This document shows, piece after piece, positions 1 through 11,904 of a stretch of 64,000 bases of DNA (within the stretch, counting starts at the first letter, position 1; each line of letters begins with the position of its first letter). The DNA is taken from contig NW_006921538.1 in the NCBI RefSeq assembly GCF_000340215.1, positions 806,001 to 870,000 on the forward strand, given 5' to 3'. Under the pieces are notes generated by a model. The model did not search any database and was not told the origin of the DNA. It saw only the letters and a program-made list of their open reading frames with translations. The stretch is from Pseudocercospora fijiensis CIRAD86. Taxonomy: Eukaryota > Ascomycota > Dothideomycetes > Mycosphaerellales > Mycosphaerellaceae. The position numbers and the translations under genes were made by a program.

Positions 1-71
1 ATTATAACCTAAGGAAAACGCTCCTTCGGACTACTACCTTTAACTAACTCTAGTAAGCGTCGCTGCTACTG

Positions 72-143
72 TTTACGCTAGGCTTGCTATTTACGCTAGG
101 CTTGCTATTTACGCTAGGCTTGCTATTTACGCTAGGCTTGCTG
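72..143. repeat. 18-bp tandem repeat, four copies
   Basis: The unit tttacgctaggcttgcta is repeated four times head to tail, the last copy with one A-to-G change. The length is a multiple of three, so it creates an apparent repeated hydrophobic peptide on the plus strand. I regard that as an artefact of the repeat. Confidence 0.9.
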
Positions 144-1824
144 TTCGTCGGTCTACTAATTATCGGTCTGCTACTAGCGTTTAGACTTTCTCTTGCCCGT
201 AGACTTGCCCTTCTGCTTAAAATCAAAGCTATTAAACAGACCTTAGATACTCGGGAAGATAGAACTAAGGGCCTAATCGATATAATATAGAGACATTAGC
301 TTCTTATATCTATCGTTAGATATGCTCTAGAAGATAGACTTAGCGTTTAGCTTATATCGGTAATCTAATATATCCTTAGTTAGGCTACCTTCTAGCATCT
401 CTAGATAGATTGCTAGATACGAGGTAGTAAAGTTCTACTATATAGTATTGCTTCTAAGCATCTAGAATCCTCTACGGTTCGCTTAGCGGTAGAAGTTGTC
501 GTAAACAAGGACCTATTAACGAGAAGACTTTGCGATCTTAATAGCGTACCGTCGATGCATCTACGTCGTCTTCCGGGCAAGTCGCTAGAGTATACGGAAT
601 AACGGGCAGATACCTATAGCGCTAAGAACGTTAACTATACGCGCCTTAATACTACTAGTATAAAGGTAGAGACCGATCTTCTTACTAAACTAGCCGGCCT
701 TCCTTAGGGCAATCGATCGGACTACGAGCTATATAATAAACATAATACGCTTCTTTATACGCTAGTGTTTATCGCTAACGATATCCTCCTAAGCACTATT
801 ACCGTTATCGGTAATAGTAGTAGTATCGGCGGCGGCTACGAGCTTCTCCTAGATCCTACTAGCGGTATATCGCTAATTAGGCAATATACTCTATAGAACG
901 CGATACTAGACTAGAGTAATCCTCTTAATATTATAGTCTATCCGCTTAAGGAGATCGGTATTCGAAGTATTCTCGTCTTCTATTTCCTTAGTAATCGCCT
1001 CGAGATTATATTCGCTAAAGAACTCCCTTCTAACGAGTCGCTTTAGCTCTATACGCATCTCCGTCGTACTTATAAGGCCTTTACTTAGTAGAAAGGCCTT
1101 CTTTATAAGCTTGCGTACCTTCTAACGATAGTCTCTTATGCCTAAAACACCGACGTATATAGCTATAAACTTAGCTATTATTAGATATTGCTCGTCTATA
1201 GCACTTCGGACGTATTCGTACTTCTGTTCGTTAGATATACGAGTCTTACGCTTCTTACGCTTCTTGCTAGATTAACTAGGTCGCGTAGATATTAATCTTA
1301 GGTTCGGAGTTAACTCTATATTACGAGGACCTCTCGCAGTACCTAGAGCCTTACTACTACGTCTACTATAGCCGGTACGAGGAGTCGTATCGTTACCGTT
1401 GTTACTAGATTCATCTTGCGACTCTTCTTAGTCCTAGTCTCGGTCGAGTTTAGGGTCGTATCTAGGTATATTACTAGCGCGGTCTTCTATATCGAGTTTA
1501 TCCTCGCTTAATCTATCGTCTTGCTTCTTAATCTCCGAGTCTACGTTATCCTCGTCTTTAATATTAGACTATTTAGGTTCTTCTATAGCCGGCGGTAGCG
1601 GCTTACGTATACGGAGAGAACGCGGCTAGCGGCGATTCGCTTCTTCGATAGCCTTTTAACAGACTCGTTAGTTACGGCGTTAACGGGTAAGGCGCGCTCT
1701 ACGATTAGCGATTTCCTATATATATTTATTCGGGAGGGCGTCGCGTAGGTCGCTATATACCTAAGAGCTCGCGATACCTTCGTCTATAGTTAGTATCGTT
1801 AACGGATAGCGTTGAAGTCGATAT

Positions 1825-1906
1825 AGAGGGAAGAGAAGAGAAAGGGAAGAGAAAAGAAAGGGAAGAGAAGAGAAAGAAAAGAGAAGAGAAAGGGAAGAGA
1901 AGAGGA
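1825..1906. repeat. 82-bp uninterrupted purine tract (GA-rich)
   Basis: Every base of the plus strand here is A or G, in irregular GGGAAGAGAAGAGAAA-type blocks. Lacking CpA and TpG, it is invisible to RIP, which may explain why it survived unchanged inside strongly mutated DNA. Such tracts can form triplex (H-DNA); that is known for the class, not shown here. Confidence 0.9.
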
Positions 1907-2691
1907 TATCGCGTAAGTAGACAAATAGGAGAGTAAACTAAAATGCGCGTATATAGCTCTCGAGTCCTATATCCGATTCGTACTAGCGTAGACAAACGGA
2001 AGATAACTAGATAACACTAGAACCCTCTACTACGCGTACGCTAAAGTCGCAGAGGTATATAAGGAAGTTTAGTATCGTTAGAAGATCGGAAATCGACTAA
2101 GCGATACTCGAGATACTAGCGATACTAGAACACCTACAAAGATCGATAGTATCTAGTACGTATAGGTTGTACGCAGCCCTAGAAAGTTACTAAATACTAT
2201 CCGAAGATATACTAAAGGATTTAGCGTCGTTAGAATAGTAGAAATCGGAAGACTATAGTCGCCTAGTTAATAAATCGAAGATTCGAGTTACTACCGACTA
2301 GGACCTCGTATATTGCGCCGATATATTGCGCGACATTAACGGCTATAGCGATTAATAGAACAGACCTTTGCGATGCTACCTATATAGTTTAGTATAGATA
2401 GATAGTATAGTTATTAATCTATTTAGCCTACTATCGCGAAGTAGTTATATAGGTATAGAACCTATAGGTTTTTAGTCCGTATACTCTATAGTTTTATATA
2501 TCTTAAAAATTAGTTTGTATTACTATATACGTCGTAGAAACACCTCGAACCCCCCTCCGCTAATATATTAGCTATCTCGGACGTATATCGCGGTATTCTA
2601 TATATAAGAAGCTAGTTAATGCTAAGATAACCGATTATTTGCAGGGGCCTAACATTATATCGTTAGACGCTCCGCTAGAGCATTGGCTTTG

Positions 2692-2850
2692 CTAAGAGTC
2701 ACGTATAGAGCGGCTGATTGGAGACAGGGCTAACTGACCATTGTTCGCAATCTCAACCATGTCTACTACTGCAGTGTCCTCTTCTTTTGCGATGGGAGAT
2801 GCGAGGGTGAGGGTAGCTAGGAGGAGGGCTAGGAGGGTTGGGAAGTGCAT
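2692..2850 (-). pseudogene. Small secreted protein, 3' part lost to or mutated with the repeat block
   Basis: The ATG at 2850 opens a 52-codon frame beginning MHFPTLLALLLATLTLASPI, a clear signal peptide (hydrophobic core, likely cleavage after ALAS-like residues), followed by an acidic stretch (KEEDT) as in fungal propeptides. Another in-frame ATG lies upstream, but the signal peptide fixes this one. The frame stops at TAG just where RIP-type composition begins. Read on in the same frame, treating TAG as a possible mutated CAG, it gives two cysteines about 14 residues apart before a TAA near 2639. The gene may therefore be complete but RIP-mutated at its 3' end, or truncated by an insertion. 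Function unknown; effector-like only in being small, secreted and repeat-flanked. Confidence 0.5.
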
Positions 2851-3430
2851 TTTGGAGGGTGGTGGGTTTGGTGCAGTGCAGTGTTCTGGATGGAATTCGA
2901 TGTTGGTGTTCAAAGCATGATCCCGAAAGATCTGTGTACCGGCACATTTTCATCATCACTCTTGAATCCTGCGAGTCTTGAGATATACAAGGCGGGAAGA
3001 ACGTGGTCTGAAGCTTCCTGTTCCTGCCAATCCTTCGGGGTGCAGATCTCTACACTTAAGCTCGCAAGAGGCGTTTTAAATAAGGTTAACCTGTTATTCC
3101 CATCAGTCGAACCGATCCCCTCCCGGTGTGGGTGGCGACAACCAGGAGTTGTTACCGATTCTCGGCTTGATTATTGGTGGTAGAGCTGTAGAGTAGAGTT
3201 GAAACGGCGTGGTGATCAACTATCCGAAGCACTTTCAAGCACTTCCACGGCACAGCACGGCATTCTCTTGGGTTTGCGCGTGGCGTGCACGAGGCTGCAT
3301 CGGTTTGCGAGCAGCTCATGTTCGTACCGAAACGGTTGCGTGGTGCGTCTTTTTAATCTTCCCATGTGATGCCATTGCCGCTCATCATTGGTACCTCACA
3401 CCACCGAATTCTATCTCACTCGTAGCAATC
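2851..3430. promoter_or_regulatory. Divergent intergenic region
   Basis: About 580 bp of unmutated DNA separates the small secreted-protein gene (minus) from the rhodopsin-domain gene (plus), so both promoters must lie here. I see no convincing TATA box or named operator. Confidence 0.4.
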
Positions 3431-4356
3431 ATGGCTGGGCTCGACGAGACTCTGAAAGGCACAGCATCGCTGGCGGCAGTATTCCTCTTCCTGACGACCG
3501 CGACGATAGCTTTGCGATTCCTCGCTCGGTACAAGCAGAAAGCCGGCGTAGGTCCCGATGATTATATGGCGTTGGCATCATGGATTGGATTTGTGGGTAT
3601 CGAGGCCTTGTTCATCTATGGTGCGTCAATCATATATCTATCCATCTTCGTTGATCAGAGCAAAGCTGACGAGAACGAACCAAGCAGGCATGACACACCA
3701 TTTCATCGGTTACCACAAACCCGCCGATAAATCTATCCAGACAGCTCAACATCCCATGATGGAGCGTGTGTTCCTCTCTCTCAACATCCTCGAGGTCTGG
3801 GCTTTCGGCACTGTGAAATTGAGCGCTCTCTTCTTTTACAGAAGGTTGTTCTGCACCAGAGCGAAGCCGACTCATGTTCTCAACTACATTACCTGGACCA
3901 TGATCGCCATCGTCTCGGCGTGGATTGTGACGTTTTGTATCATGACTTTTAATATCTGCGGCAAGCATAACACGATCGAGTGGACCGTGATGAAGGGAGC
4001 GACGAAAGAGTGCAAGCTCAATTATCCTTACTTCCGCGCTGTGAGCATCTCGGACTTCGTTCTAGATGTGATCATCATCACTCTTGCTTTCCCGATGGTA
4101 TGTGTTCTACATGCATGGATTGTGTGATCCGGGCTGATGTGTTCCAGATCTGGTCGCTGTCAATGAACAGAACTCGCAAACTCGCCGTGACCGGCGTGTT
4201 TTTGCTTGCTCTTGGGTGAGTCGTCATTCGATGATCGTCTTTCGCGGTCCGTGATGCTGACAATGTCCAGCGGTGTCGGAGCCAGCTGTGCACGCATGGT
4301 CGAGTATAACCTGTCGGTGAACGCAGGTCGATCGGCGAACGACAAAGACGAGTACC
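3431..4356 (+). pseudogene. Fungal rhodopsin-domain (PTH11-like) membrane protein, exons 1-4
   Basis: Four exons can be read: 3431-3620, 3688-4097, 4148-4215 and 4271-4356, with introns of 67, 50 and 55 bp that have GT..AG borders and keep frame. The protein starts MAGLDETLKG and has several hydrophobic helices (TATIALRFLARY, MALASWIGFVGIEALFIYG, the LSALFFYRRLF segment, YITWTMIAIVSAWIVTF, ISDFVLDVIIITLAFPM, VTGVFLLALGG). The order and the DDYMALA, KLSALFFYRRLF and DFVLDVIIITLAFPMI signatures fit the seven-helix integral membrane rhodopsin family of Pezizomycotina, whose members include PTH11-like receptors. The sequence is unmutated up to the donor site of intron 4 (GTAAGA at 4357). A LINE is inserted 28 bp into that intron. 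Exon 5 continues at 19432. Confidence 0.85.
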
Positions 4357-4369
4357 GTAAGATTTTCTC

Positions 4370-4384
4370 TCTTGCCCTGCTGTA
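4370..4384. repeat. Target-site duplication of the LINE, left copy
   Basis: tcttgccctgctgta lies inside intron 4 of the rhodopsin-domain gene, directly before the LINE tail. The matching right copy at 19399-19413 is tcttgccctactata. It differs only by two TG-to-TA (RIP-type) changes. Confidence 0.85.
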
Positions 4385-4402
4385 TTATTATTATTATTAT
4401 TA
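4385..4402 (-). repeat. (TAA)6 tail of the LINE
   Basis: Six TTA units on the plus strand read as TAA repeats on the coding (minus) strand. I-clade and related non-LTR elements commonly end in short A-rich or TAA repeats. It abuts the target-site duplication exactly, marking the 3' end of the element. Confidence 0.8.
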
Positions 4403-4768
4403 ATTCCATTTTTAGCCCGTTCCTCGGCTACTCCGAGTGCGGCTCAAGGCCGCTAGCTGTCCACTGCGGACGCTATACTAGGCTCTAACTATCTACGGAC
4501 TAACTATGTATTAATTCTACCGCTCCTAAAGTGAATACTATTCTAACGCTAAATACAGACTATGTTTTTGTTGTTTTTCACTCCTTTATGCTAGCCCGTA
4601 ACGCCTAGCTAACTAGAACTAATAAGATTATATAAGTAAATAAACGTTAAGTCCCTCGCTCTCTACCCTTTCGCCTATTATCTATATTACTTCCTAGTCT
4701 TTCGAAGGTATCCGCCTATACCCTCGATTTTCTAGAAGCTAAACTATCTCGGGTCCTTAAGGTCTCCC

Positions 4769-4964
4769 TATAAGAAGGGTATATTAGCAGGTAGATAGGG
4801 TAGTAGTAGGTACAAGTAGTATTCGATAAGGATCTAGGAGGAGAGGGAGGAAGGTAGGAGAGTTAGCCTAACGCTAAGCGCTAAGCCCTACCTAAGGTAT
4901 TAAGACCCTAGCTTTACTCGGCCTAGTTATATACTAATTACGTATAGCCTCTTTAGCCCTAATA
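4769..4964 (-). repeat. 3' LTR of Gypsy element 1
   Basis: This 196-bp copy aligns without gaps to 11709-11904. Visible differences are C/T and G/A at CA or TG sites. It is preceded by CTCCC (4764-4768), one copy of the target-site duplication. Terminal TG..CA is mutated to TA..TA here. Confidence 0.9.
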
Positions 4965-6276
4965 TACGCTTCCCTTCTAAAGGCCGCGCCCTCGTAGCCG
5001 GTCTTTGTTCTAGTCTTAACCTCTATTGCTACTAACTTAGTAGGTCTAATAAGCCGCTTAGTCCGCGCTAAATTAAACGTACAACTACCGATTATGTAAC
5101 TATATCAAACCTTACCTCTAATATAGTACAATGTCTAACTCTAACTGCGCTATCCTTATATATAATAAAGTAATATAGTACTATAAGAATTAAGGACTAT
5201 CGACTAATTATAATATAAGTATACCTTCCCTACTATAATAGGTAGACGTACGAGGTATTATAGCTCTGCCTCCGCTCTAAGTAATATCGTACCGAGTTCT
5301 TTGCGTCTACTCTTAAAAAACCTAGAAATGTCCGCTTCCGAGGGTTGTTCTTATTATAACGAGGGCTATTATTTACTATCGTAGTTTCGCTAGCCCTAAT
5401 TAGCTAGGTTTAGTAGCCTTTAAGTGTCAATCTTATCTTATCTTTTTAAAAAACACGGTTCTTCTAGTTTCTATAGGTAAAGGCTATTATAAGTATAGTA
5501 GTTAAGGTTCGCCTCGCTTAAAGGGTTAGATAGATCGAGGAGTAACCTATTATCCGCAAGATCGACCCCGGCTAACTTAGCTCTATAGTTTTGCCCTTAG
5601 TTAGCTAGTCTGTTAGTCGCTCAATCTTTTAAGCGGCTTAAAGTTTTAATTAAAGTTTTAATTAAACCTTTAATATAGCTATTCTTTTAACTTAGCCGGT
5701 AGGGTACGCTCCGGCTCGTAGTGTAGGTAAGGTTGTGTCTATAGGCGTAGCGACAATAGCAAGTAATATTAACAATAGCGGCGCTAGTCGTCTTAGCGCT
5801 AACTTTACCTTCTTCTAGTTTCCTTCTTTAACTAATAACAACTCGGCAATACCGTTACTAATATAGCTGTATCCTTCCTTTTTTAAACAGTAACACACTC
5901 CGCAATACTGTTACTAATATAGCCGCGCCGGCCGCGCCGATTGCCTAGGCCTCGATAGAATAAGGGAATAAGAGGGGGACTTAAATACTAGGAGAAGGGC
6001 CTCGTAGGGCGCGTTAGTAGAGAGGTAGTTTCCTAAAAGAGCAGCGAATAGTTAACGCGTTATAGCGCGCTTATTAACACTCGGTACGCGTTTACTATAG
6101 TAGTATAGTCTTATTGTCCTAGTTTGCCGGCCTCTAATTAGTTAGCTAATAACACCCCGGGGGTAGTATTGTCCTAGGCCTTAATAGTAACATTATAAGC
6201 TTTTAGCCTTCTTCTTGTCCTTTACGCTAGTCTAATACTTATCTAACAACTTAGTTATGTCTTTAAAAGAGGCTTT

Positions 6277-9200
6277 ATCTTCCTACGAGTCCTATTTAGG
6301 CGAATAGCCTTGCTATCTTAGGAGGTACTCCTTTTTGCCTTACCTAGTCCGGTGCTTTAGAATACGTTCTATAGACTACAGTTCTTTACTATTAGCTAGT
6401 ATATCCTCGGATTTAGTAGGTGCTTTATCCCCTTCGCGTAGGTAGTACGGCTTAAGGAGGGATACATAGAAGGTGTTATAGATAGTATAATAAGGTAGAA
6501 GCTATAACTAATAGGCCTAGGTGCCCCTAGGTTCTCGGATACGGAAAGGGCTAATGTACCTTAGTGCGAGTTTAGGCCTTGTTTTACTATTAGGCGAGGG
6601 GTGTTTGCGGATACGGAGGTTCTTCGTACTAAGCATAACTAGGTCGCCTTGCTTAAAGGTTATTAGAAGGTAGTGTTTATTATAGTAGGCCTTCTAATAG
6701 GCCTAGGACTTTGCTAGTTTGTTAGCTATCTTAGCGTGAATTTCTCGTATCTTTTAAACCCTCTTAATAGCCGCTAGTGTCTTAGGTTAACCCGCTTCCC
6801 TTTCCTTACGCTCGGCCTCGAGCGATAGGGGGTCTTATAGCATAGCAGCGTTCTAGCCTATTATAGCGAAATAAGGTAAAACCTTAGTAGATAAGTGAAC
6901 ACTATTGTTATATACGAATTCGGCTAGTTATAGGAGGTTAACCTAGTCGTTAGGGTTCTTATTAATATAGCTGCGTAGGTACTGTTGTAGCGTAGCATTT
7001 TGCCTCTCGGTCTAGCTATCTGTTTGTAGATAGAACGCTATAGATAGGCGATGCTTAAGTCTTAGCTATAGGCATATCTCACTCTAATAGTAAGATATAA
7101 ATATCGAGCCTCTGTCGGAGACTATCCCTTTAGGGGTTCCCTAATAGCTATAGAAGATATTGTTCTATAGTGCTTTAGCTATATTAATAGCCGTCTAATC
7201 CTTCCGAGTAGGAATATAGCGAGCACCCTTAGTAAATCGGTCTATAATAACTAGTATAGCGTTAAAGACGTCTTTGCTTCCTCTTCGCTTAGTAGGGGGA
7301 AGACCTATAATAAAGTCTATTATAAGCTCTACAAAAGGCTTCTTTAGAATAGGGAGTAAAGACAACTCGCTAAATAGTAAGTGCTTTAGTACTTTAACTC
7401 GCTAGCAAACTGCACAGGTCTGTATATACTCCTTTATATGCCGTTTACTATTTAGCTAGTAGTATATACGCGATAGCAGCTCGTGCGACCTCTCTATGCT
7501 ATAGTAACTAGCGAGCTTACTATTATAGTGCCTCTTTAAAAGCTCTTGTCTAATCGATTGCTTAGCGGGGATATAGTATCTGCCCTCAAACTTTAAGTAA
7601 CCTTTATCGTCGATCGACTAACTATTACTCTTGCTAGATCGAGTCGCCTGTCTACTTATAAGCCTATTAATACGCTCGATAGCAAAGGCGTCCCTCTGCT
7701 AAGTACGTAATAGCTTATCTATAAACGATTAACTATCCCTATTTGCAAGGTTATTTAATAGTACCCTCGCTATTAAACGAGGTACGCATTATATGTATCT
7801 AATAGCACTAGCAGCCGGAACTACTGCAACCTCTTCTATAGTGCTATCGCTATATAGACTATTACTATAAATAGCAATGTCCTTAATCGAGTTATTATAG
7901 CTTAAGCGATCTACGTCCTTTCTTTTAACGTATACTAGAAGAACGACAACTCCGCTATAGTATTTGTTACCGCCGCGGGGTCCGGGAGTCCGCTTATCCT
8001 ACGCTTGCTTTACGGCAAGGTCTATAGCAATCTTATACTATAGGGTTAGAAACAAAGAATTAATATATTAGGTCTCGCTACTGTAATTAGGTCGCCTCGA
8101 TAGGCTATTAGTAGGGTTGCTTACGCCTAGCCGATATAATATATTAAAATTAAACCTAGCGAGGTAGACGGCCTATCTAGCCTATCGACCTATAACCCTA
8201 GTAACCTTAGTAATGCTACGGAGGTTGTTATAGTCCGTATACACCTATATTGTATATTAGGCCCTATCGAGGTAGTGCCTCTAGTGCTTAAAGGCCTCGA
8301 TAATAGCTAGGAGCTCTTGCTCGTAGGTCTCGTAGCGACGCTTAGCATTAATTATCTTCTGCGAGAAGAAGGCAATCGGGTGCTAGTAATAGTTATTATC
8401 TAATTGCTAGGACATAATAGCCGATATAGCGAACTGTAAAGCGTTAGTCTCAATTCGGATCTGCTTATTTAGTACGAAATGGTATAATAAGGGGACTTTA
8501 GTAAAGCGTCGCTTTAGACCGTCAAAAGCGGCTTATACTCTATTAGTCTATTTAAACTCTCTAGTCGGGTTGGCCTTGGTTTTAGTAAGCTTAGTTAGTA
8601 GTATTATATGCCTCGAATAGCCCTTAATAAATCGGCGATAGAAGTTAGCAAAACCGAGGAACGACTATAGCTCCTTAATTAACGTAGGAACAGGCTATTT
8701 AGTAATAGTTTTAATCCGATTAGGATTAGCCTTAATACCCTTAGTCGATACGAGGAAGCCGAGGAATAATACCTCTTTAGTAGTAAAGGTGCATTTAGAA
8801 GGCTTGTAATACAAGCTATAGGCTCGTAGGCGATCGAGCACCTTACGGACTATAGCCTAGTACTCCGCAATATTAGGGGAGTATATATAAACTAGGATGT
8901 TATCTAGGTAAACTATATAGAGGTAGTCTAATAGGCCCGAAAGGGCCCGATTAATGTAGGACTAGAATGTTATAGGGGCATTAGCTAGACTAAATAGCAT
9001 AACTAAGTACTCGAAATAGCTATAGCGAGTGCAAAAGGCTGTCTTCTATTTATCGCCCTTACGAATACGGATGCGGTAATAGGCGTCCTTAATATCTAAT
9101 ATAGTATAGTAGTAGGCACTAGAAAGGCGATCGAGAGTCTCGTTAATAAGTAGAAGTAGATAGCGGTCTTTAATAGTAACAGCATTAAGCCCTCTATAAT

Positions 9201-10232
9201 CAATATATAAACGTAGGCCGCTATCCTTCTTTAGTACGAATAGGATAGGTGCACTAGCAGGGCTGTTACTATATCGTATCTAGCTATTAGCTAGGTTTTC
9301 CTCTAGATACTTACGTAATACAGCAAGCTCTCGTTTACTAAGGTTGTAGAGGGGGCTAAAAGGAACCTCCTTGCCCTCTATAATGTTAATCTTATAATCC
9401 GTCTCTTTAAATATAGGTAACGTCGATGCTAGGTAGTGTTTAAATACATTAATATAGGTCTCTCGAATAGGCTCCGGTATGCGCTTAAGCTGTTTAGGGT
9501 CTATGCTATTAGGGGGTATAGGTTCATCGTTATTACTACCGAGTAGGTCGGCAGTTAGATTAGCTAAGGCGGAGGCTAGTATTAGGTTACTAATAAACAG
9601 GACCCTAATATTATTAGGATACTCGCTAATGTCGATGTATTTAATGTCCTCTTTCCTAGCGATTCTAAATCGCTATTATTAACTACCTAAGTCTATAACT
9701 ATAGTATAGTACTTAAGAACAGGGTTGCTAATAACAATATTAGATAGGAGGCTATCTATGTCTACTACGTAGGTAGTAAAGTTTAGCAAGCGCTTATTGC
9801 CGAGGTCGTCTCTTAGGGCTATATAGATATAGTAGGCTCCGTAGGTTAAGTGCCGAGCGTTATTAAACTAAGCAAGGGTTAGTAGGTTAGTCCTAGGCAG
9901 TTGTCGAAGGTCTAATTGCTTAGCTAGGCGATGGCTAATAAGGGCACTAACTAAATTTCCTAGATCTAGAGTAACCTTAGTTTTATAATTGTTACTATAT
10001 ATATCCCCTACGAGACAAGTACGTATAATAGCTAGCACAATGTCGATAGTCTTACGCCGTATAAGGCTAACAGTTAGTGCGGCGCTTACTCTTTTTTCGA
10101 AGGGCCGATAGGGGTAGCATTAGCGGCTAAAAGGTGCTTACGGTACTCGGCGGTAGCACGGTCGATTCGGGCCTAGTCCTTAGGTTTGTCGTATTAGCCT
10201 AGTAGATAGCTAGTGCTATTACAATTAAAGCA
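6277..10232 (-). pseudogene. Remnant gag-pol of Gypsy element 1 (CCHC, protease, RT, integrase, chromodomain)
   Basis: Reading the minus strand and allowing RIP stops shows the CX2CX4HX4C knuckle with its His and last Cys changed to Tyr (CAT to TAT, TGC to TAC). It also shows an aspartic-protease DxG-like stretch, a reverse transcriptase active site whose second Asp is Asn, an IIDRFTK-type integrase segment near 7240 and a chromodomain. Catalytic residues are hit as well as sense codons, so no active product is possible. Confidence 0.8.
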
Positions 10233-11708
10233 CTTCAATCCGGTTAGTAGACTGCCGTAGCTATTGTTGCTATTATTAGCCGAGCGGTTAGTATTATAGG
10301 GATACGAGCCCCTTCTACGGCCCCTATCGCGGCCTCCTCTATATAGCCGCCGGCTACGGCCTCTTCTACGGTCGCTATTACTGTTTCTATTATTAGCATT
10401 ATTGTTTTAGGTAGAACCTTAGTTTCCTCCGCGGGCACTACGGTTACCGCGGTTAGTACTAGCTAGTCGGATCCTCGATTCTAGTCGCTATTAGAGCTAA
10501 ACAGCCCGTTCGGCTATTTCTACTTCGACTATAAATTAAATACGCGTTAGATTAGTCTGTTCGAACACGCGACGGCGGTCTAATTTAAGGACTAATTCCT
10601 ATCGCAATTTAGGGCGTATTTCGGAAATCTAGATAGAGTCGGTCTTAGCTAGCAAATCGTCCTCGAGGGTCTTTAAATAGGCCTTAAATAAGCGAGCCAA
10701 TTAATTAGTCTTTTGTTTAGCTCGAAGGTATTAGTCCTAAGCGTATTATTGCCTTAGTATAGGGTTTCTAAGGGTGTCTAGTATAATAGTCTTATAGTCT
10801 TGCTACTAAATAGCGGTCTAATTAGTAAGGGAGTCGAAATAGTTATCCTAGGTGCGCTTTAGGTCTCTATTAATATATTGCACAGCATAGACGACTAACG
10901 AGTAGTCGTCTAGAAGGGCCCTTAGCGCGTTTCGCTAATTAAGCTCGCAGTTACGGATATAGTCGTTATATTGTTTCCGACTAGAGCTATTAAATACGGT
11001 ACAGTCCTTAAGTTTAGCGTCCTTCTTTTAGACTAAAACAGATAGAGAGGAAGGCCCTACTATTAGTTTAGTATTAGTTGCTAGGGCTTCTTATAGGCGA
11101 CGAATTTCGAGGAGATTATCCTTTAGCTATTGTTCTTAGCGTAAGGCAGTAAGCCTGTTTTAAGTAGCTCCTTAAAGTCTCGCTACTAGTTAGGGACTAA
11201 AGGCTAGTTAGCTATATCGACGGTTAACAATATTGTTAAGAATGTCGTCGACAGACAATTCTAGGTCGTTACCTAGAATTATAGGTTCTTTAGTAGGCTC
11301 TCCGGTAGGCTCTTTAGTAGGAGGCACTTTAGTAGGTGCTTTAGTAGGCACTTTAGTAGGTGCTATGCTACTAGTATTGTCATTGCTAGCGCTGCTAGCG
11401 GCGCCGCGATTATTGTTTCGTAATAAGCCGGCTATTATAACAAGGGGTAGCACTAATAATATATTGTTAGCCCCTAAGATACGGATGTAGCGGAATTAGC
11501 AGATATCGGTCTAGCATGCTTGACTTAGTATAATAGGCCGTATAGAAGGCCTTACTTAATAATTAGTACGGTTGTTTCGATAGAATAGTACGTATAGGTC
11601 CCGCCTCGGGCGCAATATAGTTAGATTAACGGTTTTTGTAGCTATACTGCTAAAAGCTTGAAATAAGGACTATCTAGCTACTGCCCTTAAAGGGTAGATC
11701 GAATACTA

Positions 11709-11904
11709 TATAAGAAGGGTGTATTAGTAGGTAGATAGGGCAGTAGCAGGTACAAGTAGTATTCGATAAGAATCTAGGAGGAGAGGGAGGAAGATAGGAG
11801 AGTTAGCCTAACGCTAAGCGCTAAGCCCTGCCTAAGGTATTAAGACCCTAGCTTTACTCGGCCTAGTTACATACCAATTACGTACAGCCTCTTTAGCCCT
11901 AACA
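11709..11904 (-). repeat. 5' LTR of Gypsy element 1
   Basis: 196 bp, colinear with 4769-4964, less mutated than the left copy (it keeps GCAGTAGCAGG where the left has GTAGTAGTAGG). It ends in CA at 11904 and is followed by CTCCC, the second target-site duplication copy. Confidence 0.9.

Larger units (their letters stand above)
1..2640. repeat. RIP-degraded repetitive DNA, family not identified
   Basis: The stretch is almost free of CA and TG dinucleotides, rich in TA, and keeps CG, as expected after repeat-induced point mutation. On the minus strand from about 1290 down to 1030 a frame stays open with a basic SKKRKKRK-like stretch followed by an amphipathic region. On the plus strand about 2100-2350 another short frame stays open. 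Neither could be assigned to a transposon family. It runs off the left edge and ends near 2640-2700, where normal base composition returns. Confidence 0.7.
4769..11904 (-). mobile_element. Ty3/Gypsy chromovirus 1, RIP-inactivated, inserted in the LINE
   Basis: A full-length 7136-bp element with two 196-bp LTRs and the 5-bp duplication CTCCC (4764-4768 and 11905-11909). On the minus strand, domains run in chromovirus order: CCHC knuckle (about 10191-10232), aspartic protease (about 9900-9975), reverse transcriptase with a YLDN form of YLDD (about 8884-8920), integrase with a degraded HPQTDGQTER-type motif (about 6975-7037) and a C-terminal chromodomain (about 6277-6362, YL..QGYSP..DSWE-like). 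A tRNA-type primer site (tagtattcgatctaccct, TGG mutated to TAG) adjoins the 5' LTR at 11691-11708. Many in-frame stops, all at RIP sites. Confidence 0.9.

Noticed and set aside
84..290. 68-codon plus-strand frame with repeated LLFTLG units
   Set aside because: It is produced by the 18-bp tandem repeat in RIP-mutated DNA; no start context or homology.
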